Positions 26,246 through 35,877 of a DNA stretch of 64,000 nt are shown here, piece after piece. The stretch is taken from positions 310,001 to 374,000 of the forward strand of contig NZ_JARYGY010000006.1 in NCBI RefSeq assembly GCF_029906345.1, given 5' to 3'. The notes beneath the pieces are model-generated. The model ran no database searches. It was given only the letters and a program-made list of their open reading frames with translations, and was not told the origin of the DNA. The translations under genes were made by a program, and so were the position numbers. The stretch comes from Aquimarina mycalae. GTDB taxonomy: Bacteria; Bacteroidota; Bacteroidia; Flavobacteriales; Flavobacteriaceae. Position 1 is the first letter of the stretch, and every line of letters begins with the position of its first letter.

Positions 26246-27709
26246 ATGGATACAAAGAGTATAAAAACATTTGGACAATTAAAAGAATCAGGATATAAAA
26301 GTAAAAGTATAAAGGATGAACTTAGAGATAATTTAAGAACTAAGATAAGTAATAAAGAAGATACTTTTGTGGGTGTTCATGGATATGAAAATACAGTAAT
26401 TCCAGAACTGGAGCGGGCAATCTTATCTAGACATAATATCAATTTATTAGGATTACGAGGCCAAGCAAAAACTCGTTTAGCTAGACAAATGATTAACCTT
26501 TTAGATGAATGGATTCCTATAATAGAAGGATCAGAGATTCATGATGATCCATTTCATCCAATTTCGAGATATGCAGTTAATTTAATCAAAGAAAAAGGAG
26601 ATGAAACCCCTGTTTCTTGGATCCATAGGAATGATCGTTTTGCAGAGAAATTGGCAACACCAGACGTAACTGTTGCAGATATTATTGGAGATGTAGATCC
26701 TATCAAAGCGGCGAATCTAAAATTAAGCTATGCAGATGATAGAGTAATCCATTTTGGGATGATTCCTAGAGCTAACCGTTGCATTTTTGTAATTAATGAA
26801 TTACCTGATTTACAAGCACGTATTCAGGTAGCTTTATTTAATATTTTACAAGAAGGAGACATACAGATAAGAGGATTTAAACTTAGGTTGCCATTAGATA
26901 TGCAATTTGTATTTACTGCTAACCCTGAAGATTATACCAATAGAGGTAGTATCGTTACTCCGCTTAAAGATAGAATTGGTTCTCAAATACTAACTCATTA
27001 CCCAGAAACAATTGAAATAGCTAAGACTATAACGCAACAAGAAGCAAAATTAGATGTTAGGCAAAGCAATCTGGTACATATACCAGATTTAGCTAAGGAT
27101 TTATTAGAACAAATTAGTTTTCAAGCAAGAGAAAGTGAGTTTGTTGATGCTAAAAGTGGTGTAAGTGCGAGAATGAGTATAACTGCTTATGAAAACTTAT
27201 TAAGCACTGCAGAATATAGGTCATTAAAATCTGGAGATGATCAAACCTTATTGAGGTTGAGTGATTTTATGGGTGTTGTTCCTGCAATTACTGGTAAAAT
27301 AGAATTGGTTTATGAAGGAGAACAAGAAGGAGCGGCTTCTGTTGCGCATGCTTTGATTTCTGATGCTATAAAAACCTTGTTTCCGGAGTATTTTCCTAAA
27401 ATTGAAAGATTGGAAAAAGAAGGTGAAAGAAGTCCATATCAGGAATTGATTGATTGGTTTTTTGAAGAAAGTGGTTTTGAACTTTTAGATGATGTTCCAG
27501 AATCAGTGTACCTTGAGACACTGGACCAAATAAAACCACTAAATGATTTGATTCATAAGTATCAAGAAACTGTTGATCATAAGGACAGTTATTTTATGAA
27601 GGAATTTTTGTTATGGGGATTAGTAGAATATAAAAAATTAAGTAAATACAGACTTTCTGAGGGATTTAGATTTAAAGATTTATACGGTAGTTATATAAGT
27701 GATTTATAA
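26246..27709 (+). CDS. AAA+ ATPase, magnesium-chelatase subunit I / MoxR-like
   Basis: A 487-residue protein. Walker A is G69-LRGQAKT-76. The Walker B strand CIFVINELPDL has N184-E185 instead of the usual D-E. Sensor 1 is TANPEDYTNRG, and an arginine follows in PLKDRIGS. A C-terminal helical region of about 200 residues is likely to bind the VWA partner. It is longer than classic ChlI (about 340). The Asp-to-Asn change may weaken Mg binding or be a subfamily trait. It ends 11 nt from the convergent DUF1853 gene. Confidence 0.85.
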   Translation: MDTKSIKTFGQLKESGYKSKSIKDELRDNLRTKISNKEDTFVGVHGYENTVIPELERAILSRHNINLLGLRGQAKTRLARQMINLLDEWIPIIEGSEIHDDPFHPISRYAVNLIKEKGDETPVSWIHRNDRFAEKLATPDVTVADIIGDVDPIKAANLKLSYADDRVIHFGMIPRANRCIFVINELPDLQARIQVALFNILQEGDIQIRGFKLRLPLDMQFVFTANPEDYTNRGSIVTPLKDRIGSQILTHYPETIEIAKTITQQEAKLDVRQSNLVHIPDLAKDLLEQISFQARESEFVDAKSGVSARMSITAYENLLSTAEYRSLKSGDDQTLLRLSDFMGVVPAITGKIELVYEGEQEGAASVAHALISDAIKTLFPEYFPKIERLEKEGERSPYQELIDWFFEESGFELLDDVPESVYLETLDQIKPLNDLIHKYQETVDHKDSYFMKEFLLWGLVEYKKLSKYRLSEGFRFKDLYGSYISDL

Positions 27710-27720
27710 GATATTTGTAA

Positions 27721-28545
27721 CTACCACCAAACAATAAAACATTTAGAAAAAGAATCTTCATTGCTTTTTATCCAAAGTAATGGAGATTTTTTTTTGGAGA
27801 GCGAGGTTTTTAGTTGCTTCGATATTGCTTCGAATGAAAGCCAAACTTTGTTATTCTTAGGATGAACGATCCAATCTTTTTTTTGAGGAATATAAAAAAG
27901 AAGTGCACTATACTTTTCTGTTGTAAATTCTTCTGAATGGATCCAAAACCCTTGAATACAATCCTTATTAAGATGTAATATAGGTGTATGTAGATATGAT
28001 AAAGGAAGGAATAGATTTCCGAAAAAACATATTTGCTGTGTAATATTATTACAATGAAGCCCTAATTCTTCGAGAGCAAGAATAGTTTCTTTACGATAGA
28101 GTAGTGGTAGTTGTTTTTCTTTTAACTTATTTACTTTTTCTAACAGACTATCTTTTTGATTAGGACCAATCCATCTTTCTAGCTCTGTTTCACTTGTTTT
28201 AGGGTTATATAGGTAGAATTTATAAATTAGTTCAATATGCAAAACGGATTGTTGCCGTTTATCTTCTATCAAAAAATCTAATTCGCCAATAGTTATTTTA
28301 TTCTTAAAGATCTGTAGACTTTTTAGAATGATATTATAGTGCTTATTTTTAAGTAAATAATACTCAAAAAAATGTTCAATTCTTTTTCCTAATACCTCAT
28401 TATCAGAAATATTAATGTGCAAATCATTTGGAATGATTTTAGAGGATTCAGTCGTAATAAATTGTGATAATCCAAAAAGAGCGTCATCTTTCCAGAGCAA
28501 GTGACTGTCTAAAAAGCCTTGGTATTGTTCCTTGATTGAGAGCAA
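27721..28545 (-). CDS. DUF1853 family protein (possible PD-(D/E)XK-type fold)
   Basis: A 274-residue cytoplasmic protein. 'GELDFLIED', then 'HIELIYKFYLYN' and 'WIGPNQKDSLLEKV' match DUF1853. The E-x-D ... E-x-x-x-K spacing recalls restriction-endonuclease-like folds, but activity is unproven. The only start available is TTG at 28545: in-frame codons upstream up to the stop are ATA/CAA, and no ATG appears until far into the domain. It follows the hybrid kinase gene by 5 nt, the third gene of a kinase-kinase-DUF1853 operon, an unusual partnership. Confidence 0.75.
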   Translation of the reverse strand: MLSIKEQYQGFLDSHLLWKDDALFGLSQFITTESSKIIPNDLHINISDNEVLGKRIEHFFEYYLLKNKHYNIILKSLQIFKNKITIGELDFLIEDKRQQSVLHIELIYKFYLYNPKTSETELERWIGPNQKDSLLEKVNKLKEKQLPLLYRKETILALEELGLHCNNITQQICFFGNLFLPLSYLHTPILHLNKDCIQGFWIHSEEFTTEKYSALLFYIPQKKDWIVHPKNNKVWLSFEAISKQLKTSLSKKKSPLLWIKSNEDSFSKCFIVWW

Positions 28546-28550
28546 TGGTA

Positions 28551-30611
28551 TTATTTGTTAGTGAACAAAGAAAAATATTTATCTAGGATAGGTCTTAGTA
28601 TTTTTCGATCTACAGGTTTAGAAACAAAATCATCACAACCAGCAGCTAGTGCTCTTTCGATATCTTCTTCTGTGGAGTAAGCGGTTTGTGCCACTACAGG
28701 TAATTGAGGGCGCATTTTTTTAATACGTTTTGTGGCATCATATCCATCCATAATTGGCATTTTAATGTCCATCAAAACCATATCAATATTTTCATTTTCT
28801 TCACATATTTCTACTGCTTCTTTACCATTTTTACCACGATAAATTACAAACTCAAAGTCAGTCATTTTGGTAAGAACAGTTTTTAAAAACAGATAATTTA
28901 TTTCTCCATCTTCTGCAATTAGTACTACATGTTTTTCGGGTTTTATTTTTTCTTCTTTATTAGAAGATACGTCTACGTTATCCTGCATTGGGGTATAAGG
29001 AATTTTTAATAAGAAGGTTGTTCCTTCTTTTTCTTTACTTACAAAGGAAATTTTTCCTCCAATTAAATCAGCATATTTTTTGGCAATAGCTAGGCCCAAG
29101 CCGAGACCTCCAAAGTTTTTAGAAATTTCTTTTTCTGATTGAGAGAAACTCTTAAAAATAATTTTTTGATCTTTTTGCTTAATTCCAATTCCGGTATCTT
29201 TTATAGAGAATACTACAGAATCTTCCACAATATAAGAAAAGATTGTTACAGAACCAGTATTGGTGAATTTAATACCGTTGTCAATAAGACTACCAAGTAT
29301 TTTATGAAGTTTTGACTTGTCGGTAGTAATAATGTTTTGATTTTCAGTAATTTTATTATCTAAATGTAATGCGAGATTTTTATCTTTTGCTTTATAGGTA
29401 AATTGAGAAATCAATCCCAAAAGAAGTTCTTTTATATTGGTCTCCGTAAAACGTACTTTGCTTTGTTTGGTTTCTAGTATAGAAATTTCCAAAATATTAT
29501 CTACGGATGTAATAAGGTCTTTACCACTATCGATAATAATATCAGTGTATTCTCTTCTTTCTTCAGGAGTTAGAGAATTAGATCTTAATAAATCAGAAAA
29601 CCCCATAATTCCATTCATAGGAGTTCTGATTTCATGAGATATATTCTGAATGAAATTAGTTTTTATTCGGTTACTTTCTTCCGCTTTGTCTTTTGCTATT
29701 TGTAGCTCTTTGGTCTTTTGATTGATTTTAAATTTTAAATAAAAATATATAAAGAGAATAGCTGTTAATGCTGATACCACAATAATGGATGTGATGATCC
29801 AAAATTTAGATTTTTTATAAAAAGGTTTAACCATAGTAAACAACCAATTATCTAAAATTGCTTGTTTTTCTTTATTAGAAACATTATTGGTTGCTTTAGA
29901 TATAATTCGGTTAAGTACTTTGTTTTCTTTGGTTACAGCTATACTTGGAATATAACTATGACCTATTTCCGAGATCACTTTTAATTCAGTTAAATGTTCT
30001 GATTTCATTAAGTAATTAACCACAGCTTTTGGCCCAACATACGCATCACAAACTCCAGATTGGACCATCTGTAAACAAGTAATGTCATCGTCATAGTTTT
30101 GGATGTTTAGATACGGATAATACTCTCTAAGGTGATCGTCAATAGAATATCCTTTAGGTACAGTAACTATTTTAGAATAAAGGTCTTGAAGGGTTACAGA
30201 AGAATCGACATCTGATTTTACAACTAACACGAAAGGAGACTCAAAAAATTTCGTATAAAAATTTAGATATTTTTCTTTTTCAGTGGTCTTCTGCATCTCC
30301 AGAACAATATCTATCTTTTTCTTTTTGGTGTCTTCTAATAATGAACTCCAGTTTGTATAATATTTTTTCTCAAAGGTGTAATCTATTTTTTCTTCAATAA
30401 GATCAAGGTATTCGGTTAAGATTCCATCAATGCTGTCCTTTTTGTTGATAAATTGATATGGAGGATAATAAGGGTACACGGCCACACTAATTGTATCGAT
30501 TTGCTGAAGCCAGTTTTTTTCTTTTTTATTAAGAACACCATTGTTGGAACAGGATGATATTCCTACAATTAAGGAAGTGATAAGAAAAAGATATGTTATT
30601 TTTTTACACAT
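28551..30611 (-). CDS. Hybrid sensor histidine kinase with periplasmic substrate-binding (SBP_bac_3) sensor
   Basis: A 686-residue protein. The N-terminal signal has a lipobox-like C21 (GISSC). A periplasmic SBP_bac_3 domain (about 36-262) starts 'VAVYPYYPPYQFIN'. One membrane helix (272-294) leads to HisKA with H326 in ISHEIRTPMNG, a HATPase (about 425-540; DTGIGI, GLGLGLAIAKK) and a C-terminal receiver with D615 in LMDIKMP and K in SKPVD. The sensor type suggests detection of amino acids or other small polar ligands. It follows a close paralogue by 3 nt and precedes DUF1853 by 5 nt. Confidence 0.92.
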   Translation of the reverse strand: MCKKITYLFLITSLIVGISSCSNNGVLNKKEKNWLQQIDTISVAVYPYYPPYQFINKKDSIDGILTEYLDLIEEKIDYTFEKKYYTNWSSLLEDTKKKKIDIVLEMQKTTEKEKYLNFYTKFFESPFVLVVKSDVDSSVTLQDLYSKIVTVPKGYSIDDHLREYYPYLNIQNYDDDITCLQMVQSGVCDAYVGPKAVVNYLMKSEHLTELKVISEIGHSYIPSIAVTKENKVLNRIISKATNNVSNKEKQAILDNWLFTMVKPFYKKSKFWIITSIIVVSALTAILFIYFYLKFKINQKTKELQIAKDKAEESNRIKTNFIQNISHEIRTPMNGIMGFSDLLRSNSLTPEERREYTDIIIDSGKDLITSVDNILEISILETKQSKVRFTETNIKELLLGLISQFTYKAKDKNLALHLDNKITENQNIITTDKSKLHKILGSLIDNGIKFTNTGSVTIFSYIVEDSVVFSIKDTGIGIKQKDQKIIFKSFSQSEKEISKNFGGLGLGLAIAKKYADLIGGKISFVSKEKEGTTFLLKIPYTPMQDNVDVSSNKEEKIKPEKHVVLIAEDGEINYLFLKTVLTKMTDFEFVIYRGKNGKEAVEICEENENIDMVLMDIKMPIMDGYDATKRIKKMRPQLPVVAQTAYSTEEDIERALAAGCDDFVSKPVDRKILRPILDKYFSLFTNK

Positions 30612-30614
30612 ATG

Positions 30615-32702
30615 TTATTTTGAGTTGATCACCTTGTTACGCTTATTTTTAAATGCAGTGAAATATTTATTTAGTATTGGTTTAAGAACTTTTCTATCTA
30701 CAGGTTTAGATACAAAGTCATCGCAACCAGCATCTAACGCTTTTTGTATATCATCTTCAATTGAATATGCTGTTTGTGCAATTATGGGTAAATCTGGCCT
30801 CATCTTTTTTATATATTTTGTAGCATCATACCCATCCATAATAGGCATTTTAATATCCATCAAAACCAAATCGATATTTTCATTTTCCTGACATATAGTT
30901 ACTGCTTCTTTTCCGTTTTTGGCTCTGTAAATCATAAAATCATAATCCACCATTTTGGTAAGAATTGTTTTTAAAAACAAGAAATTGGTTTCTCCATCTT
31001 CAGCTATTAAAATAATATGCTTTTCTGCTTTGGGTTCTTTCTTTTTTTCATTATTCGCAATACCTGATGGATGTTGATGTACTGGATGATATGGTAATTT
31101 TACTCTAAAATTTGTACCATGGTTATTACTTTTCAGGTTTATCTCAGCTCCAATAAAATCGGCATTCTTTTTAGCAATAGTTAATCCTAAACCTAATCCC
31201 TTGTATTCACTGGTTGGATTCTCTGACGTAGATGCAAGACTTTCTTTGATATGATGTTGTTTTTTTTCGGGAATACCAATTCCAGTATCTTTTATAGATA
31301 TACATAAAAAATCATTTTCTATGGTATATGAGATTGTTACCGACCCTTTTTCGGTATATTTAATAGCATTATCAACCAGAACATTCAGAACTTTATTTAA
31401 TTTAGATCGATCCATTAATACGAGGTTCTGATGATCTGAAATATTGTTTTCTACCTCAAGCTTTATGTTTTTTTCTTTAGCTTTAATTTCATAATAGGAT
31501 AGTATTGTTTGGAAAGTGCTTTGAAGATCGATTTCGACTAATCTAAGCGTAAACCTTTTAGTTTGTAATTGAGAAATTTCAAGAATATTGTCGATAATAG
31601 AAAGTAATTCTTTACTATTCCCTATAATCATTTGAGTAAACTTTTTTCTTTGTTCTGTACTTATCCCTTCATCATTAAGAAATTCTGAAAGTCCAATGAT
31701 TCCATTCATAGGCGTTCGTATTTCTTGAGGTATGTTTTTAATAAAGTTGGTTTTTAAACGATTACTTTCTTCTGCAATATCCTTAGCAATTAATAGTTCT
31801 TCTGTTCTCTGTTTTATTTTAAACTTGAGATACGCGTTAAAAGAAGCGCCAATGATAAATAATAGTAATGTTATTAAAACAACAAGAATCCAAAACTTGG
31901 GTGTTTGATAAAAAGAGACCACATTAACATAAAACCAATTATTTAATATCGATTCTTTTTCTTCTTTTGTGATATTATTAATTGCTTTTGAAATAATACC
32001 ATCAAGGATATCATTACTGGTATTGATTCCTAATCCAGGTTCATAGAAAAAATCAATACCAGAATTCAATTTTAAGTTATTGAGTTTTCCTGATCTAATA
32101 AAATAATTAGCAACAGCTCTAGGTCCAATATAGGCATCGAACTCACCAGCATTTAATTTTTGCAAACAGACTAATTCGTTTTTAAATGTTATGATATTAA
32201 ATTCTGGATAACTGAGTTGTAAGTTTTCTGTTATTGCATAATCCTGAGGAACTACAATAGTTTTATTGTTTAGATCTTCTATTTTATTCCCAAAAGAGTC
32301 GTTCTTTCTGGTTACAATTACATGCTGAGATTTAAAAAGAGGAGTGTAAAATTTTAGATATGGTGTGCGATTTTGGGTTTCCTGTATTTCAAGAGTTAAA
32401 TTAATCTTATTGTCTTTTAGATCTTGCAACAATATGGGCCATTCATCATATCGTTTTTTTTTGAATTTATAATTAATTTTTTGCTCTATAAGTTCAAAAT
32501 AATCTATGAAAACTCCATCAACTTCGTTCTGTTCATTAATAAATTGATATGGAGGGTAATAGGGAAATAATCCAACGGTAATACTGTCGTTTTGTTGTAA
32601 CCATTTTTTTTCATCATCACTTAACATTGATGATTGGGTACAAGAAAATATTGTAAAAAACAAGAGAAGTAGCAGGGGCAAGCATTGTAGTTTTTTGAGC
32701 AT
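30615..32702 (-). CDS. Paralogous hybrid sensor kinase lacking the phosphoacceptor histidine
   Basis: A 695-residue protein collinear with its downstream twin: lipobox-like C21 (TIFSC), SBP_bac_3 sensor, one membrane helix, HisKA, HATPase, receiver. At residue 326 the H-box reads NIPQEIRTPMNG, so the phosphoacceptor His is Gln (codon CAA at 31725-31727) and the preceding Ser is Pro. ATP-binding motifs (VDNAIKY, DTGIGI, GLGLGLTIAKK) and receiver D616 are intact. It cannot autophosphorylate normally, but might phosphorylate the twin in a heterodimer or act as a phosphatase or sink. First gene of the operon. Confidence 0.9.
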   Translation of the reverse strand: MLKKLQCLPLLLLLFFTIFSCTQSSMLSDDEKKWLQQNDSITVGLFPYYPPYQFINEQNEVDGVFIDYFELIEQKINYKFKKKRYDEWPILLQDLKDNKINLTLEIQETQNRTPYLKFYTPLFKSQHVIVTRKNDSFGNKIEDLNNKTIVVPQDYAITENLQLSYPEFNIITFKNELVCLQKLNAGEFDAYIGPRAVANYFIRSGKLNNLKLNSGIDFFYEPGLGINTSNDILDGIISKAINNITKEEKESILNNWFYVNVVSFYQTPKFWILVVLITLLLFIIGASFNAYLKFKIKQRTEELLIAKDIAEESNRLKTNFIKNIPQEIRTPMNGIIGLSEFLNDEGISTEQRKKFTQMIIGNSKELLSIIDNILEISQLQTKRFTLRLVEIDLQSTFQTILSYYEIKAKEKNIKLEVENNISDHQNLVLMDRSKLNKVLNVLVDNAIKYTEKGSVTISYTIENDFLCISIKDTGIGIPEKKQHHIKESLASTSENPTSEYKGLGLGLTIAKKNADFIGAEINLKSNNHGTNFRVKLPYHPVHQHPSGIANNEKKKEPKAEKHIILIAEDGETNFLFLKTILTKMVDYDFMIYRAKNGKEAVTICQENENIDLVLMDIKMPIMDGYDATKYIKKMRPDLPIIAQTAYSIEDDIQKALDAGCDDFVSKPVDRKVLKPILNKYFTAFKNKRNKVINSK

Positions 32703-32831
32703 ATAAATTAACTGTTTAAACCATTAACTTTTAATTCCCTTAAATAAAGATAGTATTTTAATAGTAGTTTTAAAAGAGAAATGAATCAAAATCTACAAGT
32801 AAAATAGGTTATGTTGTTCTTTTTTAGTTTG

Positions 32832-33848
32832 TTAGGTGTTTTTAGTTATTTCAGTGCCGTCTGGGTATAATGCAAAACGTCCTTTAGATTTTTCATGTAC
32901 GTGATCATAACTTTTCCACGGCCATCCACCGAATTCTGTTTGTTGATATTCTAAAATAGCTTCACGGATTTCTGCCTGACTATTCATTACAAATGGGCCT
33001 TGTTTTACTACTGGTTCTTGTATAGGTTTACCTTGCAGTAATAGAAAATGTGCTTCTGTATCACCATTTTTCAGTGTAAATTTTTTATCACCGTGAGTGA
33101 TAATTTCATGATTTACTGGAATTGTATACCCTTCACTTGTAATTTCATTTCCTTTAAAGAAATAGACAGAACGATTTATTCCTTTTGATGTATTGGGGAA
33201 TGTATATTCTGCATTTGGAGCCATCTTGATTGTCCAAATAGCAATTTCATTTTCTGGATTGGCTGCCCATGAGTCTGGTGCAGGATCAGGAGCTGTGTGT
33301 TCTTCAAGTTTTCCTGCAATTAATGTTATTTGTATCGTATTGCTATCAGCGTCCCTAACAGTTATTTCAGGTATTTCTTCTTTCCACAGCATTTTAAAAT
33401 GAGGCGCTACCATTTTTTTATCTCTTGGTAAATTGAGCCAAATCTGAAACAATAAAAAGGGATTTTCTTCTTTTGTATTAAGTAAAGGAAACATTTCTGA
33501 ATGTTGCACGCCTTTACCAGCTGTCATCCATTGAACATCACCATTGCCAAATCTTCCAGCAGCACCCAAGGAATCAGAATGATCTACCAAACCTTTTTGT
33601 ACAATGGTTACTGTTTCAAAACCACGATGAGGATGTGCAGGAAATCCAGGAACAGTATCGCCGTGATACATTCTCCATCCATCTTTAAGCACAAAATCCT
33701 GACCAATATTTCTTCCTTCAAGAGAAGCATTTGGGCCAAGTTTTTCATTTCCTTTAGGATACTGATCTTCGTGATATGCACAAAATAAGAATGGATCGCT
33801 GGTTTCCCAAGTGAAACCTAATGGTTTGATTTTAATAATTGCACCCAT
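32832..33848 (-). CDS. Pirin family bicupin protein
   Basis: A 338-residue cytoplasmic protein. The N-terminal cupin carries the pirin metal site H72, H74 ([11 protein letters not shown]), H116 and E118 (VQHSEMF). The C-terminal pirin_C domain contains '[13 protein letters not shown]'. It is longer than E. coli YhhW (about 230). Pirins bind Fe or Ni; some are quercetinases, others regulators. Last gene of the eight-gene operon, 3 nt after the S10 peptidase, and the only member besides DUF3291 without a secretion signal. Confidence 0.9.
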   Translation of the reverse strand: MGAIIKIKPLGFTWETSDPFLFCAYHEDQYPKGNEKLGPNASLEGRNIGQDFVLKDGWRMYHGDTVPGFPAHPHRGFETVTIVQKGLVDHSDSLGAAGRFGNGDVQWMTAGKGVQHSEMFPLLNTKEENPFLLFQIWLNLPRDKKMVAPHFKMLWKEEIPEITVRDADSNTIQITLIAGKLEEHTAPDPAPDSWAANPENEIAIWTIKMAPNAEYTFPNTSKGINRSVYFFKGNEITSEGYTIPVNHEIITHGDKKFTLKNGDTEAHFLLLQGKPIQEPVVKQGPFVMNSQAEIREAILEYQQTEFGGWPWKSYDHVHEKSKGRFALYPDGTEITKNT

Positions 33849-33851
33849 AGT

Positions 33852-35351
33852 TTAATATTTAGAGCCTTTGGATATTTTAGAAGAAGATGTAGTAATAAAT
33901 GTTCTAATATCTTCATTAGCCTGAATTAAATCTTCATTACGAAGATACATCATATGGCCACTGCGATATCCTTTAAAACTAAGTCGATTCGTTAATTTTC
34001 CATTAGCGTTAAGTTGCCACATTACATACTTTGCATTAAAATAGGTTGTAGCACCGTCAAAATATCCTGATTGAATCATGGTATGTAAATTAGCATTCAT
34101 TGCCATGGCTTTTCTAAGATTTTCTCCAGTATTATTGCCTTTTGTTCTGTCCCAAGGGCGCACAGGTCCAAACATATTATATTTTAGATCTGTCTTAAAA
34201 TTTAATTCCTCAGTGATATAGTAATTGATTGCTGGTGTAAACGCATGTAGCCAGGCCGTTAATTCACTGTTATAATCTGGACTATCACCAGATTCTTTGA
34301 TATCCATTCCTTTATACCTAGAATCTAATCTACCTATTGTATACCCTTCTTTTTCTCTAAGCAGATCTTTCCAGAAATAACTTTTTGGTACTTCAAGGTT
34401 GTTTTGACGTATTGTTTTCTTCGATAAGCCAGAATAGTAGGCCATCTTAGTAATGATCTCTTCTTTTTTGGAATTAGATAGGTAGCCTCCTTTTACAATT
34501 GCAGGAAGTAATTCATTGATTGCGTAATTTTCTACTTCAGGCAATATTTCTAATAGATCCTTACTTTGCAATTCTGTGGGTAACATCTTATGATACCAGG
34601 CAGCAGCGGTAAAATAGGGAAGGCGATTTGCCACTTCTACTGGTCCGTCAAACTTAAAACCAATCTGAGTAGGAGATACTAGAATTACTCCATTCAGAAA
34701 CATCCAATGGCTATCCTGTAATTCTAGAGCTAAGCCAGAAACTCTCGTGGTTCCATAACTTTCTCCAATTAAATATTTAGGAGAACGCCAACGATTGTTC
34801 CTTGTCATAAAGGTATTGATCCATGTTGCTAAATATTTAATATCCTCATTGACTCCAAAAAATATTTTCTTGTCTGGCATCTTACCTTCTGCATCCTTTA
34901 ACATTCTGGAATATCCTGTATTTACTGGATTCACAAATACGATATCTGCTACATCTAATATTGAATTAGGATTGGCTTTGATTCCGTATGGTTGAACAGG
35001 AAAACCTTCATTATCTATTTTTAGAATTCTGGGACCAGTGTAGGCCACATGCATCCATACAGAGGCAGATCCTGGACCTCCGTTAAAGGAAATTAGTAAA
35101 GGCCTGTTTTCATCATTTTTAATATCATTTCTTTTGTAGTATGTGTAAAATAGAGAGGCAATGGGTTCTCCCATTTCATTCCAAACTGGCTGGAACCCTG
35201 TAGTCGCTTTATAAGGTATTGTTTTTCCTTTAATGATAGTGGTATGATTGGTAACTACAGTAGTGTCAATTGGTATTTTTACCTTTTGAGCATGTATAGA
35301 TAATGCAAAGCATATTAGAGAGACTAATAGTACATATGTTTTTCTCATCAT
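33852..35351 (-). CDS. S10-family serine carboxypeptidase, exported
   Basis: I start it at the ATG at 35351 (499 residues). The longer frame to 35492 overlaps the thioredoxin gene, whereas this start gives a proper signal peptide (MMRKTYVLLVSLICFALSIHAQ). The alpha/beta hydrolase has 'SFNGGPGSASVWMH' (oxyanion region), S198 in GESYGTT, and a late His in SGHMMYL; the Asp should lie in the C-terminal third. It removes C-terminal residues from peptides. It lies 7 nt after the thioredoxin-like gene and 3 nt before pirin. Confidence 0.88.
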   Translation of the reverse strand: MMRKTYVLLVSLICFALSIHAQKVKIPIDTTVVTNHTTIIKGKTIPYKATTGFQPVWNEMGEPIASLFYTYYKRNDIKNDENRPLLISFNGGPGSASVWMHVAYTGPRILKIDNEGFPVQPYGIKANPNSILDVADIVFVNPVNTGYSRMLKDAEGKMPDKKIFFGVNEDIKYLATWINTFMTRNNRWRSPKYLIGESYGTTRVSGLALELQDSHWMFLNGVILVSPTQIGFKFDGPVEVANRLPYFTAAAWYHKMLPTELQSKDLLEILPEVENYAINELLPAIVKGGYLSNSKKEEIITKMAYYSGLSKKTIRQNNLEVPKSYFWKDLLREKEGYTIGRLDSRYKGMDIKESGDSPDYNSELTAWLHAFTPAINYYITEELNFKTDLKYNMFGPVRPWDRTKGNNTGENLRKAMAMNANLHTMIQSGYFDGATTYFNAKYVMWQLNANGKLTNRLSFKGYRSGHMMYLRNEDLIQANEDIRTFITTSSSKISKGSKY

Positions 35352-35358
35352 ATGGGAT

Positions 35359-35859
35359 TTATATATTTTGTTTAACAAGTTCTTTAAAGCTTCCAGAAGC
35401 TGGATGTGGACAATTTTTATTGATAATCTTACCATTTTTATCCACAAGTATAATAACAGGAATCGATGTTGACGATCCCGCAAAGCCTTCATCTTGCCAA
35501 GAAACAGTAATAAATTTTATTAATGGATTATTTTTTCCAATTAAATAGTGATGATCATTTGTTTTTCTTTTTGAAACAAAACTTACCCATTGATCATAAT
35601 TATGATCAATGGAAATAGAAATAACTTCCACTTTACCTTTGTAAGAAGCTTTTATTTTTTCTAGATCAGGCATTTGAGCAATACAAGGTTTACACCAAGT
35701 TGCCCAAAAATCAATAATTGTAAGTTTATCAATTTGATCTAAAATATTTATTTCTTCACCATTAACATTAAATACTGTTACATCTGGAATATTATTTTCC
35801 TGCGCAATTATGTTATAAGAGCACGCTAAGAATATTAAAAAGAAGAGTGCTTTTGTCAT
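35359..35859 (-). CDS. TlpA/ResA-type thioredoxin-like protein, exported
   Basis: A 166-residue protein with signal peptide 1-20 (YNIIAQ), then an AhpC/TlpA-type domain with C56-K-P-C59 in FWATWCKPCIAQM and a cis-Pro in the 'SSTSIPVIILVD' segment. It keeps periplasmic disulfides reduced or isomerised. Its place inside the amidohydrolase/peptidase operon (18 nt after one, 7 nt before another) suggests it serves Cys-containing products of these genes. Confidence 0.88.
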   Translation of the reverse strand: MTKALFFLIFLACSYNIIAQENNIPDVTVFNVNGEEINILDQIDKLTIIDFWATWCKPCIAQMPDLEKIKASYKGKVEVISISIDHNYDQWVSFVSKRKTNDHHYLIGKNNPLIKFITVSWQDEGFAGSSTSIPVIILVDKNGKIINKNCPHPASGSFKELVKQNI

Positions 35860-35877
35860 CAGTTTTTATTTCTAAAG

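Noticed and set aside
28551..32702. Long direct repeat suggesting a mobile or recombination feature
   Set aside because: The similarity is two paralogous kinase genes in tandem, with divergence throughout; no target duplication or transposase.
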